Shown: positions 25,986 through 34,883 of the stretch, in pieces
Position numbering within the stretch: position 1 is the stretch's first letter
Layout of the letters: every line of letters starts with the position of its first letter
Assembly (NCBI GenBank): GCA_045638645.1
Contig: JAZUBU010000016.1
Span: 62,001-126,000 of the forward strand
Source of the DNA: JAGCJX01 sp045638645
GTDB taxonomy: Bacteria; Bacteroidota; Bacteroidia; Bacteroidales; UBA932
Length of the DNA stretch: 64,000 nt
Reading direction: 5' to 3'
The notes under the pieces: generated by a model
The model's input: the letters and a program-made list of their open reading frames with translations, nothing else
What the model was told of the DNA's origin: nothing
Database searches by the model: none
Position numbers and translations under genes: made by a program

Positions 25986-27590
25986 ATGGCAAATATTGAT
26001 TTGAGCAAGTACGGGATTCAAAATGCTGCTGAGGTAGTTTACAACCCCGATTACGACACGCTTTATCATGCAGAATTGGACCCTTCTTTGGAAGGATTCG
26101 AAAAAGGTCAAAAAACCGAATTGGGAGCAGTTAACGTAATGACAGGTGTGTACACCGGCCGTTCTCCCAAAGACAAATTCTGGGTAAAAGACGACATTAC
26201 CAAAGATACCATCTGGTGGACTTCTGACGAGTACAAAAACGACAACAAGCCGGTGACTCCCGAAGCTTGGAAATCATTGAAAGAAATCGCTGTCAATGAA
26301 TTGTCCAACAAAAAATTGTACGTAGTTGACACTTTCTGCGGCGCAAACGAAAACACCCGTTTGAAAATCCGCTTCATCATGGAAGTTGCATGGCAAGCTC
26401 ACTTCGTGAAAAACATGTTCATCCGTCCGACCGAAGAAGAATTGGCTAACTACGGCGAACCGGATTTCGTGGTTTTGAACGCTTCCAAAGCAAAAGTTGA
26501 AAACTACCAAGAATTGGGTCTGAACTCAGAAACCGCAGTTGTGTTCAACTTGACTGAAAAAATGCAAGTGATCATCAACACCTGGTACGGTGGTGAAATG
26601 AAAAAAGGTATGTTCTGTTACATGAACTACCTCCTCCCCTTGAAAGGCATCGCTTCTATGCACTGCTCTGCCAACGTAGGCAAAGATGGTGACACCGCTA
26701 TTTTCTTCGGTCTTTCAGGTACTGGTAAAACGACCTTGTCAACCGACCCGAAACGCGAACTCATCGGTGATGACGAACACGGTTGGGACGACGACGGCGT
26801 ATTCAACTTCGAAGGCGGTTGCTACGCAAAAGTAATCAACCTCTCCAAAGAAAACGAACCGGATATCTACAATGCCATCAAGAAAGACGCCTTGTTGGAA
26901 AACGTTACTGTGGATAAAAACGGCAAGATCGATTTCGCAGACAAGAGTGTAACCGAAAACACCCGCGTTTCTTACCCGATCTACCACATCAACAACATCG
27001 TGAAACCCGTTTCTAAAGCAGGTCCTGCGAAGAAAGTAATCTTCTTGACTGCTGACGCATTCGGTGTACTTCCTCCCGTTTCCAAATTGACTCCGGAACA
27101 AACCCAATACTACTTCTTGAGTGGTTTCACCGCTAAATTGGCAGGTACTGAACGTGGTATTACCGAACCCACCCCGACCTTCTCTGCTTGCTTCGGTGCA
27201 GCTTTCTTGTCTCTCCACCCGACCAAATACGGTGAAGAACTCGTGAAGAGAATGCAACAATCCGGCGCAACTGCTTACTTGGTAAACACCGGTTGGAACG
27301 GTACTGGCAAACGTATTTCCATCAAAGATACCCGCGCCATCATTGACGCTATCCTCGATGGTTCTATCGACAAAGCCGAAACCATCACCATCCCGATGTT
27401 CAACCTCGAAGTTCCGACTGCACTTCCGAACGTTGACACCAACATCCTGGATCCCCGCAACACCTACGCAACTGCTGAAGCTTGGGAAGAAAAAGCCAAA
27501 GACTTGGCAGGCCGTTTCGTGAAGAACTTCAACAAGTTCACCGGAAACGAAGCCGGTAAAGCACTGGTTGCTGCTGGTCCTGTTTTGTAG
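25986..27590 (+). CDS. pckA: Phosphoenolpyruvate carboxykinase (ATP)
   Basis: 534 residues. Signatures of the ATP-dependent enzyme are present: GVYTGRSPKDKFWV (about 50-63), MNYLLPLKGIASMHCSANVG, the P-loop FFGLSGTGKTTLS (about 239-251) and GDDEHGWDDDGVFNFEGG. It interconverts oxaloacetate and PEP with ATP/ADP and Mn2+. In fermentative Bacteroidales it commonly runs in the carboxylating direction, giving ATP en route to succinate. Codon use is strongly biased (GAA, AAA, GGT, CGT), like the oxidoreductase genes at 35-37.7 kb, suggesting high expression. Monocistronic, with a long leader and a terminator hairpin. Confidence 0.97.
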   Translation: MANIDLSKYGIQNAAEVVYNPDYDTLYHAELDPSLEGFEKGQKTELGAVNVMTGVYTGRSPKDKFWVKDDITKDTIWWTSDEYKNDNKPVTPEAWKSLKEIAVNELSNKKLYVVDTFCGANENTRLKIRFIMEVAWQAHFVKNMFIRPTEEELANYGEPDFVVLNASKAKVENYQELGLNSETAVVFNLTEKMQVIINTWYGGEMKKGMFCYMNYLLPLKGIASMHCSANVGKDGDTAIFFGLSGTGKTTLSTDPKRELIGDDEHGWDDDGVFNFEGGCYAKVINLSKENEPDIYNAIKKDALLENVTVDKNGKIDFADKSVTENTRVSYPIYHINNIVKPVSKAGPAKKVIFLTADAFGVLPPVSKLTPEQTQYYFLSGFTAKLAGTERGITEPTPTFSACFGAAFLSLHPTKYGEELVKRMQQSGATAYLVNTGWNGTGKRISIKDTRAIIDAILDGSIDKAETITIPMFNLEVPTALPNVDTNILDPRNTYATAEAWEEKAKDLAGRFVKNFNKFTGNEAGKALVAAGPVL

Positions 27591-27614
27591 TTTCTACCAC
27601 ACTTTACCATAGGA

Positions 27615-27660
27615 AAGAGGCTGACCCAAAAGTCATTGACTTTGAGGTGAGCCTCTTTTG
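27615..27660 (+). terminator. Hairpin terminator after pckA
   Basis: AAGAGGCT (27615-27622) pairs with AGCCTCTT (27650-27657), followed by TTTG. Between them is a second perfect palindrome, AAAGTCA-T-TGACTTT (27629-27643), giving a compound stem. The rest of the 237-base gap to 27828 is AT-rich with no gene seen. Confidence 0.65.
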
Positions 27661-27827
27661 CCACTTTGTGGTCCCCTTCCCTTTTCGAAAGCCAATGCCG
27701 CCAGGGGCTACTGCGACATCGCTCAACATAGAACAACCCTATCGTCCATTAAATTTTAATTTCTGATATTTTTTTATTAAAATCGCAACAAATAATCTTA
27801 GTTCTAACTATTTAATGATTCACACCT

Positions 27828-28475
27828 ATGAAAAAAAATCATTTTATTGCGGTTCTTCTTACGATTCTTATCAGTAGCATCAGCCTTTGGGGTCAGAACA
27901 TTAAATCCAATTCCATTGATTTAACCTACAGCCCGGTAACCCTCAAAGCCTCGGGAGGCGGAACATCTATTTCCGCGAACTTGGATGCCTTTTCTGCCAA
28001 TTGGGATCAAACCATGTCCTTGACTGACAGACAACCCATTTTCCTTCGATATGGTGCAGGTCTTCAATACGCTTGGGGAGGCGATAAGGAAACCTCTTAT
28101 GGCACAACCTTCAAAAACACAATTTCTTTCCTCACCGCAAAAATTCCCGTGAATGTTTTGTACCGCCTGGATATTCCCAATACCGAGTATGCTTTCGTTC
28201 CGTATTTTGGCATCAATCTCCAAGGACATATTCTGGGACAGGCAACATACAGCTACAACAATGTTTCTGAAACCACAAACTACTTCTCTAAAGATGATAT
28301 GGGAGAAGGCAGATACAATCGCCTTGTCGTAGGTTGGCAAATTGGTGCAAGATTGACTTACCAGCGGTATTTTTTGGGTATTGCTTACGAAGGGCCTATC
28401 ACAAACCTTTACAAAGAAAACAATGTAAAACTCAACATGAGCCAAATCAACCTTTCATTGGGCTTCTCATTCTAA
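27828..28475 (+). CDS. Outer-membrane beta-barrel protein (porin-family fold)
   Basis: 215 residues. A signal peptide (residues 1-22, ending SLWGQ) is followed by alternating hydrophobic strands: RYGAGLQYAWGG, KIPVNVLYRLD, YAFVPYFGINLQGHI, GWQIGARLTYQRYFLGIAYE. The protein ends INLSLGFSF, a beta-signal ending in Phe. This is the OMP_b-brl type small eight-strand barrel common in Bacteroidetes. No specific function is recognised. It stands alone between two terminators. Confidence 0.8.
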   Translation: MKKNHFIAVLLTILISSISLWGQNIKSNSIDLTYSPVTLKASGGGTSISANLDAFSANWDQTMSLTDRQPIFLRYGAGLQYAWGGDKETSYGTTFKNTISFLTAKIPVNVLYRLDIPNTEYAFVPYFGINLQGHILGQATYSYNNVSETTNYFSKDDMGEGRYNRLVVGWQIGARLTYQRYFLGIAYEGPITNLYKENNVKLNMSQINLSLGFSF

Positions 28476-28509
28476 ATTTTGAATCGATCAACTCTTTTCA
28501 AAGCAAAGA

Positions 28510-28548
28510 AAAAGCTGCCGGTTTGTACCTGAACCGGCAGCCTTTTTA
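28510..28548 (+). terminator. Intrinsic terminator after the beta-barrel gene
   Basis: GCTGCCGGTT (28515-28524) pairs with AACCGGCAGC (28533-28542) around an 8-base loop. AAAA precedes the stem and CTTTTT follows it, so it could work in both directions. Confidence 0.9.
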
Positions 28549-28594
28549 CCTATACATCGTCAAATTATATCACCCACTTATGAGGGTGTTTTTG

Positions 28595-28602
28595 TATATT
28601 TG
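28595..28602 (+). promoter_or_regulatory. Putative -7 box for mtaD
   Basis: TATATTTG, 37 bases before the ATG at 28639. It overlaps an upstream in-frame TTG, which therefore cannot be the translation start. Confidence 0.5.
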
Positions 28603-28638
28603 CAGACTACTAGAGAAGCCAATAGAAAGCTAGCCACC

Positions 28639-30045
28639 ATGAGCGAGATACTGATCAAAAATGTAACCCTAAAAGGACAGCAAGTTGATATTCAAATATC
28701 GGGAAACAAAATACTTGCAATCAACCCGCACCCCAAGGATGAGGGAGTCTCAGGCGGCATTGCCCACCTGATGTCCGGCATTGCCAATTTCTTCTCCGGC
28801 ATGTCCTCCGGCGATCACGGCTCGGGCAACCTGCCCAACATTGCCCAATCTGGCATGTCCCGTGGTGCCCGCGAGGGAGCTACGGTACAAAAGCTGAAAA
28901 TCATCGACGGAACGGGTAAGTGGGTCATTCCGGGTCTGATCAACATGCACACCCACTCGGGCATGACACTCACCCGTGGATTCGAAGAAGACAAGCCCCT
29001 GACCGCCTGGTTGAACCGGGTTTGGGAAGTGGAACAAGGTCTGAACGAAGAAATGATCTACTGGGGAACCCGCCTGGCCTGCCTGGAGATGATCAAATCC
29101 GGAACCACCTGTTTCAACGACCAATACTGGATGATCGATCAGGCAGCCAGCGCGGTAGAAGAAGCCGGTATCCGGGCATTCCACTCGTATGTATTTCTGG
29201 ACGGAGGAGATCCCGAAAAAGCCAAACGGCAACGCCAGGAAGCGGAACTGTTCTTCGAACGGTCCCGACAATGGGATCCGCGCAACCGCTTTACCCTGGC
29301 CATCCATGCCCCTTACACCGTTTGCGAAGAAAACATGCGATGGGTCCGGGATTTTGCAAAAGAAAACGATTTGCTGATTCATACCCATTTGTCAGAAACC
29401 CAAAACGAAGTCAACGAATCACTGCGTTTGTACGGAAAGACCCCGATCCGCCGGATGTACGACCTGGGCATCCTTTCCGATCGTGTTCTCTCCGCACACT
29501 CCCTGTGGCTGAACGACGAAGACATCGCCTTGCTGGGCGAAACCGGAGTTACCACGGTTCACAACATCAACTCCAACCTGAAACTGGCATCCGGGGCCCG
29601 TTTCCGCTACAAAGAGCTCATGCAAGCCGGAGCCAATGTCACGTTGGGAACCGACGGATGCGGCTCCTCCAACAACCTGGACATGCTGGAGACCATGAAA
29701 ACATCCGCCTTGGTGCAAAAAGCTTGGCGGGAGGACCCGGCCGCCCTGCCCATCCCGGAACTCATGGACATGGCGACCGTCAACGGAGCCAAAGCCCTGC
29801 AGCTCAACACCGGCAAAATTGAAGTGGGAGCCTTGGCCGATCTGGTGCTGATTGAAACCCGTACAGCCGCCTTCACCCCCATGCTGGACTTCTATGCCAA
29901 CCTCATCTATTCCGCCAACAGTTCGTGTGTTGATACGGTCATCTGCGACGGCACTGTCCTGATGGAAAACCGGCACGTTCCCGGTGAAGAAGAAGTCCTC
30001 GAGCGAGCCAACGAACTGGCCTTGCAACTGAATGGAAGAATATAA
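28639..30045 (+). CDS. mtaD: Amidohydrolase, MTA/SAH deaminase-like (MtaD family)
   Basis: 468 residues from ATG 28639. The amidohydrolase metal site is intact: LINMHTHSGMTLTRG, the HAPYTVCEENMRW segment, HTHLSETQNEVNE, AHSLWLNDEDI and LGTDGCGSSNNLDMLE. Family members deaminate 5'-methylthioadenosine, S-adenosylhomocysteine or related adenosines to inosine derivatives. Between the first beta-strand pair (ISGNKILAINP) and IIDGTGKWVIPG there is a roughly 45-residue Gly/Ser/Met-rich insertion (about residues 31-75) not expected in this family. The phosphorylase gene follows after 27 bases, a logical partner for removing the ribose moiety. Other N-deaminases (TrzA/AtzF-like) are less likely. Confidence 0.85.
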   Translation: MSEILIKNVTLKGQQVDIQISGNKILAINPHPKDEGVSGGIAHLMSGIANFFSGMSSGDHGSGNLPNIAQSGMSRGAREGATVQKLKIIDGTGKWVIPGLINMHTHSGMTLTRGFEEDKPLTAWLNRVWEVEQGLNEEMIYWGTRLACLEMIKSGTTCFNDQYWMIDQAASAVEEAGIRAFHSYVFLDGGDPEKAKRQRQEAELFFERSRQWDPRNRFTLAIHAPYTVCEENMRWVRDFAKENDLLIHTHLSETQNEVNESLRLYGKTPIRRMYDLGILSDRVLSAHSLWLNDEDIALLGETGVTTVHNINSNLKLASGARFRYKELMQAGANVTLGTDGCGSSNNLDMLETMKTSALVQKAWREDPAALPIPELMDMATVNGAKALQLNTGKIEVGALADLVLIETRTAAFTPMLDFYANLIYSANSSCVDTVICDGTVLMENRHVPGEEEVLERANELALQLNGRI

Positions 30046-30072
30046 GAATACAAATCATTAATTTACAACAAT

Positions 30073-30903
30073 ATGGACCAACGAATGATTGAAATCAATC
30101 AAGCTGCCGAGTACATTCAATCCAAACTCAACAACCGGATTCCTACCGTCGGCATCGTGCTGGGAAGTGGTCTGGGCCGTCTGGCTGACGAAATCGAAGA
30201 TCCGACCATCATCCCCTACGCAGACATCCCCAACTTTGTAAAATCCACCGCCATCGGCCACAAAGGCAACTTCATTGCCGGGATGCTGGGTGGGAAATTT
30301 GTCATTGCCATGCAAGGACGTTTCCACTACTACGAAGGTTACCCGATGAACAAAGTAACCCTGCCGATCCGTGTCATGATCCGTCTGGGCATCCAAGCGT
30401 TGTTTGTCTCGAATGCCGCCGGAGGCGTCAACTTTGACTACCGTGTGGGCGATCTGATGATCATCCGGGATCATATCAATCTGTTGCCCAACCCGCTCAT
30501 CGGTCCGAATCTTGATGAATTCGGTCCCCGCTTCCCCGACATGACCCGTCCCTACGATCTGAATCTCATCCGCCGGGCGGAAGCCATTGCCAAGGAACTG
30601 AACATCGCCCTGCAGAAAGGGGTTTACCTGGCCAGCTCCGGCCCTACTTACGAAACACCGTCTGAATACAAATACTTCCGCCTCATCGGTGCGGATGCTG
30701 TGGGCATGTCCACCATCCCCGAAATCATCGTTGCCCGTCATGCCGATGTGCCGGTATTTGGCATGTCTGTCATCACCAACGAAGCTCACGACGACTACGC
30801 AGAAGACTTCAAAAACGATGGAGACGACGTGGTGCGTGCTGCCAATGCTGCTGCGGACCGCATGATTGCCCTCTTCCGACAATTGATTGCAAAAATGGAC
30901 TAG
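30073..30903 (+). CDS. punA: Purine nucleoside phosphorylase, trimeric type (possible MTI phosphorylase)
   Basis: 276 residues. PNP/MTAP signatures are present: GIVLGSGLGRLADE with the phosphate-binding GSGLG, QGRFHYYEGYPM, VSNAAGGVN, SSGPTYETPSEYKYFR, GMSTIPE and VITNEAHDD. The Asn in ITNE matches the residue that selects 6-oxopurines (inosine, guanosine) in trimeric PNPs, rather than the Asp seen in MTA phosphorylase. It cleaves nucleosides with phosphate to base plus ribose-1-phosphate. Placed directly after mtaD, it may handle inosine or methylthioinosine made by that enzyme. A strong terminator follows. Confidence 0.92.
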   Translation: MDQRMIEINQAAEYIQSKLNNRIPTVGIVLGSGLGRLADEIEDPTIIPYADIPNFVKSTAIGHKGNFIAGMLGGKFVIAMQGRFHYYEGYPMNKVTLPIRVMIRLGIQALFVSNAAGGVNFDYRVGDLMIIRDHINLLPNPLIGPNLDEFGPRFPDMTRPYDLNLIRRAEAIAKELNIALQKGVYLASSGPTYETPSEYKYFRLIGADAVGMSTIPEIIVARHADVPVFGMSVITNEAHDDYAEDFKNDGDDVVRAANAAADRMIALFRQLIAKMD

Positions 30904-30940
30904 TGCGCAACAAAAAAATCGCATCTATCACAATATCAAT

Positions 30941-30992
30941 AGATGTAACAAAGTTGTAAACCATATAAACAATTTTGTTACATCTGTTTTTT
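30941..30992 (+). terminator. Strong intrinsic terminator after punA
   Basis: A 17-base arm beginning AGATGTAACAAA (30941-30957) pairs with the arm ending TTTGTTACATCT (30969-30985), with one mismatch and an 11-base loop, followed by GTTTTTTT. It separates punA from the convergent metallopeptidase gene. Confidence 0.9.
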
Positions 30993-31022
30993 TACGGATA
31001 TCCTGCTCAAAAGAAGTGACTG

Positions 31023-32051
31023 TTACAACGAAGTGGACACCGAAATATGACCCACTCGAAGATCACAAGCCAGCAGTTCCTCCCCGCCGTATTGGGCGAC
31101 CAAGTCATAAAACTTGCTATCGTGCGAGAGCCGCAACTGATGACACAACTCATGCACCAGGACCGCATCAATGTATTGGCGGGGCAGTTTGATGAGTTGG
31201 CGGTTCAACCAGACTGATTTGCTGCGCGAATGAAAATATCCCCACAAATTAGACCGGACACCAAAAGACAGACGTTTGTAAGGCAAGCCTGTCTGCTGAG
31301 AAATCTGAGCCAAACGCTGTGTCAGATAGGCCTCTGCAGCCTGCTTGAGGAGTTGCATTCCAAAGCCGATGATGGATTCCCGCACCGCACGCAAGGCAAC
31401 ATCCATGTTCTGGGGTACCAAGATGGTATAAACCTGATGGACAGCCACCTCTCCTTCTACGTTATAGCTCATACGCGATTGATGAGTCCGGCCAATCTTC
31501 AACGTCACACAATCGTATTTCCGCTCAAACGACTCATCCAGCAAGGCCGGCAATCCATCCTCGGAACGTCGGTTCTCCCGTTCGTCCAAGCGTTTCACCA
31601 CCAGCGGCAGCAGAGCATCGTAGAAGGGTCCTTTTGTCCGCAAAAATTCGGGCACATACACTCGGATACAGGCTCCCTGGATGCGCAAAACCACCGAAGA
31701 CTGCTCGGAAGGACAAAATTCCAGCCTCCCGAGGACCGGATCTTCCATGACATGGACCTCCGTATCCGGCGGCTGCGGGTGCTGCGCCTGCAACGACCTG
31801 AAACGGTCACCCACCCAACTTTGGGACCATTTCTCACCCCCCCTTTCCAAAGCCCGACCGTACCAGTGCAGCGCCCGGTAAAGATCCTGGGGCGTACCAT
31901 AACCCATTTCGTAACAATAGCCTACATAGGCAAAGGCACTGGTGTTATTGTAATAGCCATACGAACCTCGCCGGAAATAATGCATGGCCATGGCATACTC
32001 CCGTTTTTTCAGATACTCGTAACCCGTATGAAAATAGTGTGTACAACTCAT
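31023..32051 (-). CDS. Sel1-like repeat and YgjP/DUF45 metallopeptidase fusion
   Basis: 342 residues from the ATG at 32051, which overlaps the stop of the HAD gene (ATGA); an ATG 30 bases earlier is possible but would lie well inside that gene. Residues 1-70 carry Sel1/TPR-like units (YLKKREYAMAMHYFRRGS, YVGYCYEMGYGTPQDLYRALHW). The C-terminal part from about residue 150 is a YgjP-like (DUF45/M48-related) zinc protease domain with VLVHELCHQLRLSHDSKFY: the HExxH motif plus a downstream His. DUF45 proteins are often stand-alone and linked to DNA metabolism. The substrate here is unknown, and no signal peptide is present. Confidence 0.8.
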   Translation of the reverse strand: MSCTHYFHTGYEYLKKREYAMAMHYFRRGSYGYYNNTSAFAYVGYCYEMGYGTPQDLYRALHWYGRALERGGEKWSQSWVGDRFRSLQAQHPQPPDTEVHVMEDPVLGRLEFCPSEQSSVVLRIQGACIRVYVPEFLRTKGPFYDALLPLVVKRLDERENRRSEDGLPALLDESFERKYDCVTLKIGRTHQSRMSYNVEGEVAVHQVYTILVPQNMDVALRAVRESIIGFGMQLLKQAAEAYLTQRLAQISQQTGLPYKRLSFGVRSNLWGYFHSRSKSVWLNRQLIKLPRQYIDAVLVHELCHQLRLSHDSKFYDLVAQYGGEELLACDLRVGHISVSTSL

Positions 32052-32689
32052 TCGATTTTCTTTAACCGTTGGGAAACACAAGCGTACAAATCGTTGTGCG
32101 GATCGTAATGCAACCCATAAAATCCCAGACTTTCTGCGGTTTGGATATTGGCCAGTGAGTCATCAATAAAGAGGGTCTCCTCGGGAAGGATCTTGGTCTT
32201 TTTCAACATTTTTTCGAAGATGGAGGCATTCGGCTTGGCATCTTTCATCTTGTAGGACAGGAAGAGTTTCTCAAATAATTCCTCCATTTTGTAGCCCTTT
32301 TCCTCAAACATTTCACGAACCCGAACCATGGAAATGGGATTGGTGTTGCTCAACAGGAAAATCCGGTAGTCATGGCGATAGAAGAGCAAGGTATCAATCT
32401 TATCCTGAGGAAGATCCGTCAGGTAACAGTTCAACGAAAAATCAATCTCATAATCTTTGATTTTTGGTTTTCCCGGTTCGTCCTCGGAATTGATCCGGAT
32501 GATGTTCCGGAATTGCTTGGCAGAGAGTTCCCCCGTCTCAAACTTATCGAAGAATCCCAACTGACGATACGTGCTGAATACGGACGCAAAATCCCGGTAC
32601 CTGACAATCTCATCAAACGCCCGTAAGCATCGGATTCTATTGAGGTTAACAAGGACACCGCCCAGATCGAAGACCAAATTCCGTATCAT
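32048..32689 (-). CDS. HAD-superfamily hydrolase, subfamily IA
   Basis: 213 residues from the ATG at 32689. Motif I LVFDLGGVLVNLN, motif II FLLSNTN, motif III Lys in YKMKDAKPNASIFEKML and motif IV TLFIDDSLANI are all present, with a helical cap between motifs I and II. It is closest in layout to YihX/epoxide-hydrolase-N-like HAD phosphatases. Substrate unknown. Translationally coupled to the downstream Sel1-metallopeptidase gene and divergent from the acyl-CoA synthetase. Confidence 0.85.
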   Translation of the reverse strand: MIRNLVFDLGGVLVNLNRIRCLRAFDEIVRYRDFASVFSTYRQLGFFDKFETGELSAKQFRNIIRINSEDEPGKPKIKDYEIDFSLNCYLTDLPQDKIDTLLFYRHDYRIFLLSNTNPISMVRVREMFEEKGYKMEELFEKLFLSYKMKDAKPNASIFEKMLKKTKILPEETLFIDDSLANIQTAESLGFYGLHYDPHNDLYACVSQRLKKIE

Positions 32690-32793
32690 ACCCACAAAGA
32701 TAGTTTTTTTCCGATATTCGGACAAGGATTTTACGATTTCTTCCGAAGATTGTTTTTCTTGAAGAAATAGGATATTCCGGCGATATTTTTTAG

Positions 32794-32801
32794 TATATTT
32801 G
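32794..32801 (+). promoter_or_regulatory. Putative -7 box for the acyl-CoA synthetase / oxidoreductase cluster
   Basis: TATATTTG, 20 bases before the ATG at 32821, so the leader would be only about 13 bases. No TTTG at the standard distance. Confidence 0.5.
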
Positions 32802-32820
32802 CGAGAATTAATAAGCGCTT

Positions 32821-34872
32821 ATGGTAACAAAACAACTGATATCCCCTAAAAGCATCGTGGTTGTCGGAGGTTCTGACGACATCCACAAACCGGGTGGACG
32901 AACTCTTAAAAACTTGATCGACACCCAATTCTCGGGTCAACTCTACGTAGTAAACCCCAAATGTGATACCGTTCAAGGTGTACAATCTTACCGCAAAGTA
33001 GACGATCTTCCGGCCGTTGATTGTGCCATTTTGGCGATTCCGGCTGGCCTCTGTACCGAAGCGGTCAGCGTGCTCTGCAACAAGAAATCCTGCCGGGCCA
33101 TCATCATCTTGTCTGCCGGTTTCCACGAAGACAGTCCGGAAGGAGCTGCCATTGAAAAAGAAATCACAGATATTTGCAACAGCACAGGTACATCCCTCAT
33201 CGGTCCGAACTGCATCGGTGTCATGACCCCGAGCTATGCCGGTGTGTTTACACAACCAATTCCGAAATTGGCTCCCCACGGAGTGGATCTGATCTCCGGT
33301 TCCGGAGCAACCATCGTCTTCATCCTCGAAGCTGCCATGCAACTGGGACTGACTTTCAACGAAGTTTTCTCAGTTGGAAACAGTGCCCAACTGGGTGTGG
33401 AAGACATCCTGGAATACTTGGATGAGTCGTACGTTCCGGGCAAGAGTGCTCCGGTAAAAATGCTTTACATTGAAAGCATCAACAATCCGCATAAATTGTA
33501 CAAACACGCCGCTTCTTTGGCCGCAAAAGGGGTCAAGATTGCGGCTATCAAGTCCGGTTACAGCGAAGCCGGCAGCCGTGCTGCTTCTTCCCACACCGGT
33601 GCGATGGCCTCTCCGGACAAAGCCGTGGACGCGCTCTTCCGCAAAGCCGGCATCATCCGTTGCTACAGCCGGACAGAGCTGGTGACCGTGGCTTCCGCAC
33701 TGATGTATCCGGAACCGCAAGGCAACCGCATTGCCATCATCACCCACGCAGGCGGACCGGCCGTGATGCAAACAGACGTCCTGTCCAGCAATGGCGTGGA
33801 CATCCCCAAGATCGAAGGACCGAAAGCAGATGCCCTGCTCAGCAAACTCTTCGCAGGTTCCTCTGTTTCCAACCCCATCGACTTCCTGGCAACCGGTACC
33901 GGTGAACAACTTGGAGAAATCATCGATGCCTGTGAGAACGACTTTGATGTGGATGCAATGACCGTCATTTTCGGATCCCCGGGTCTGAGAACCGTAGGCG
34001 ATGTGTATGACATTCTCTACGAACGCATCCAAAAATGCAAGAAACCCATTTATCCGGTTCTTCCGTCCATCGTCAACGTGGCCGATGACATTGCTGCCTT
34101 CCAAGCCAAAGGAGGCATCAGCTTCCCGGATGAAGTAGCCTTGGGTTCAGCTTTGGTAAAAATCATGAACCGTCCGAAACCGATTCAAGAAGTCACCCTT
34201 CCTCCCGTTGACCGCAAAATGATCCGCAAAGTCATTGACAGCAACAGCAACGGTTACCTGGCACCCGAACAGGTGCAAACCTTGCTGGATGCAGCGGGTA
34301 TCAACCGGGCCAAAGAACGCGTGGTCTTTGACGTGGAAGGCCTGTTGGAAGGAGCCCGCGAAATCGGCTATCCCATCGTTATGAAAGTCGTTGGACCCGT
34401 TCACAAATCGGACGTAGGCGGTGTTACCCTGAACATCACCGATGACAATACCCTCATCAACGAATTCAACCGGATGATGAACATTCCGGATGCAACTGGA
34501 ACCCTTTTGCAACCGATGCTCTCCGGTACCCAGGTCTTCGTGGGTGCAAAACGGGATGAAAAATTCGGTCCCCTGGTGCTCTGCGGATTGGGTGGCATTT
34601 ATGTGGAAGTCTTGAAAGACATCAGCTATGCCCTTTCTCCCGTTTCGGATAACGAAGCTCAGGAAATGTTGCGCAACCTGCGCAGTTTCAAATTGTTGGA
34701 AGGCGTTCGCGGACAAGAAGGAGTGAACCTTCCGCTGTTTGCCGAAACCATCCGCCGTGTTTCTGCGTTGTGCGAGGCCGCACCGGAAATTTTTGAAATG
34801 GACATCAATCCCTTGTTGGGCAATGCCAAACAAGTCATTGCCGTGGATGCCCGTATCCGCATTGAAAAATAA
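32821..34872 (+). CDS. Acyl-CoA synthetase, ADP (NDP)-forming, fused alpha-beta
   Basis: 683 residues. The N-terminal CoA-binding domain (SIVVVGGSDDIHKPGGR) and succinyl-CoA ligase-like domains follow in the order of the alpha subunit. The phosphohistidine site is within SSHTGAMASPDKAVDALF (about 258-275). The C-terminal 220 residues are an ATP-grasp_5 beta domain (GYPIVMKVVGPVHKSDVGGV, FEMDINPLL). The enzyme converts acyl-CoA + ADP + Pi to acid + CoA + ATP. As in peptide-fermenting archaea it would harvest the acyl-CoA formed by the 2-oxoacid oxidoreductase encoded downstream. The acyl group (acetyl, succinyl or branched) is not determined. Confidence 0.92.
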   Translation: MVTKQLISPKSIVVVGGSDDIHKPGGRTLKNLIDTQFSGQLYVVNPKCDTVQGVQSYRKVDDLPAVDCAILAIPAGLCTEAVSVLCNKKSCRAIIILSAGFHEDSPEGAAIEKEITDICNSTGTSLIGPNCIGVMTPSYAGVFTQPIPKLAPHGVDLISGSGATIVFILEAAMQLGLTFNEVFSVGNSAQLGVEDILEYLDESYVPGKSAPVKMLYIESINNPHKLYKHAASLAAKGVKIAAIKSGYSEAGSRAASSHTGAMASPDKAVDALFRKAGIIRCYSRTELVTVASALMYPEPQGNRIAIITHAGGPAVMQTDVLSSNGVDIPKIEGPKADALLSKLFAGSSVSNPIDFLATGTGEQLGEIIDACENDFDVDAMTVIFGSPGLRTVGDVYDILYERIQKCKKPIYPVLPSIVNVADDIAAFQAKGGISFPDEVALGSALVKIMNRPKPIQEVTLPPVDRKMIRKVIDSNSNGYLAPEQVQTLLDAAGINRAKERVVFDVEGLLEGAREIGYPIVMKVVGPVHKSDVGGVTLNITDDNTLINEFNRMMNIPDATGTLLQPMLSGTQVFVGAKRDEKFGPLVLCGLGGIYVEVLKDISYALSPVSDNEAQEMLRNLRSFKLLEGVRGQEGVNLPLFAETIRRVSALCEAAPEIFEMDINPLLGNAKQVIAVDARIRIEK

Positions 34873-34883
34873 AAGAACAGCTG

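Noticed and set aside
30058..30924. 288-codon minus-strand frame opposite punA
   Set aside because: The plus-strand PNP motifs are unambiguous and the antisense frame lacks any family features.
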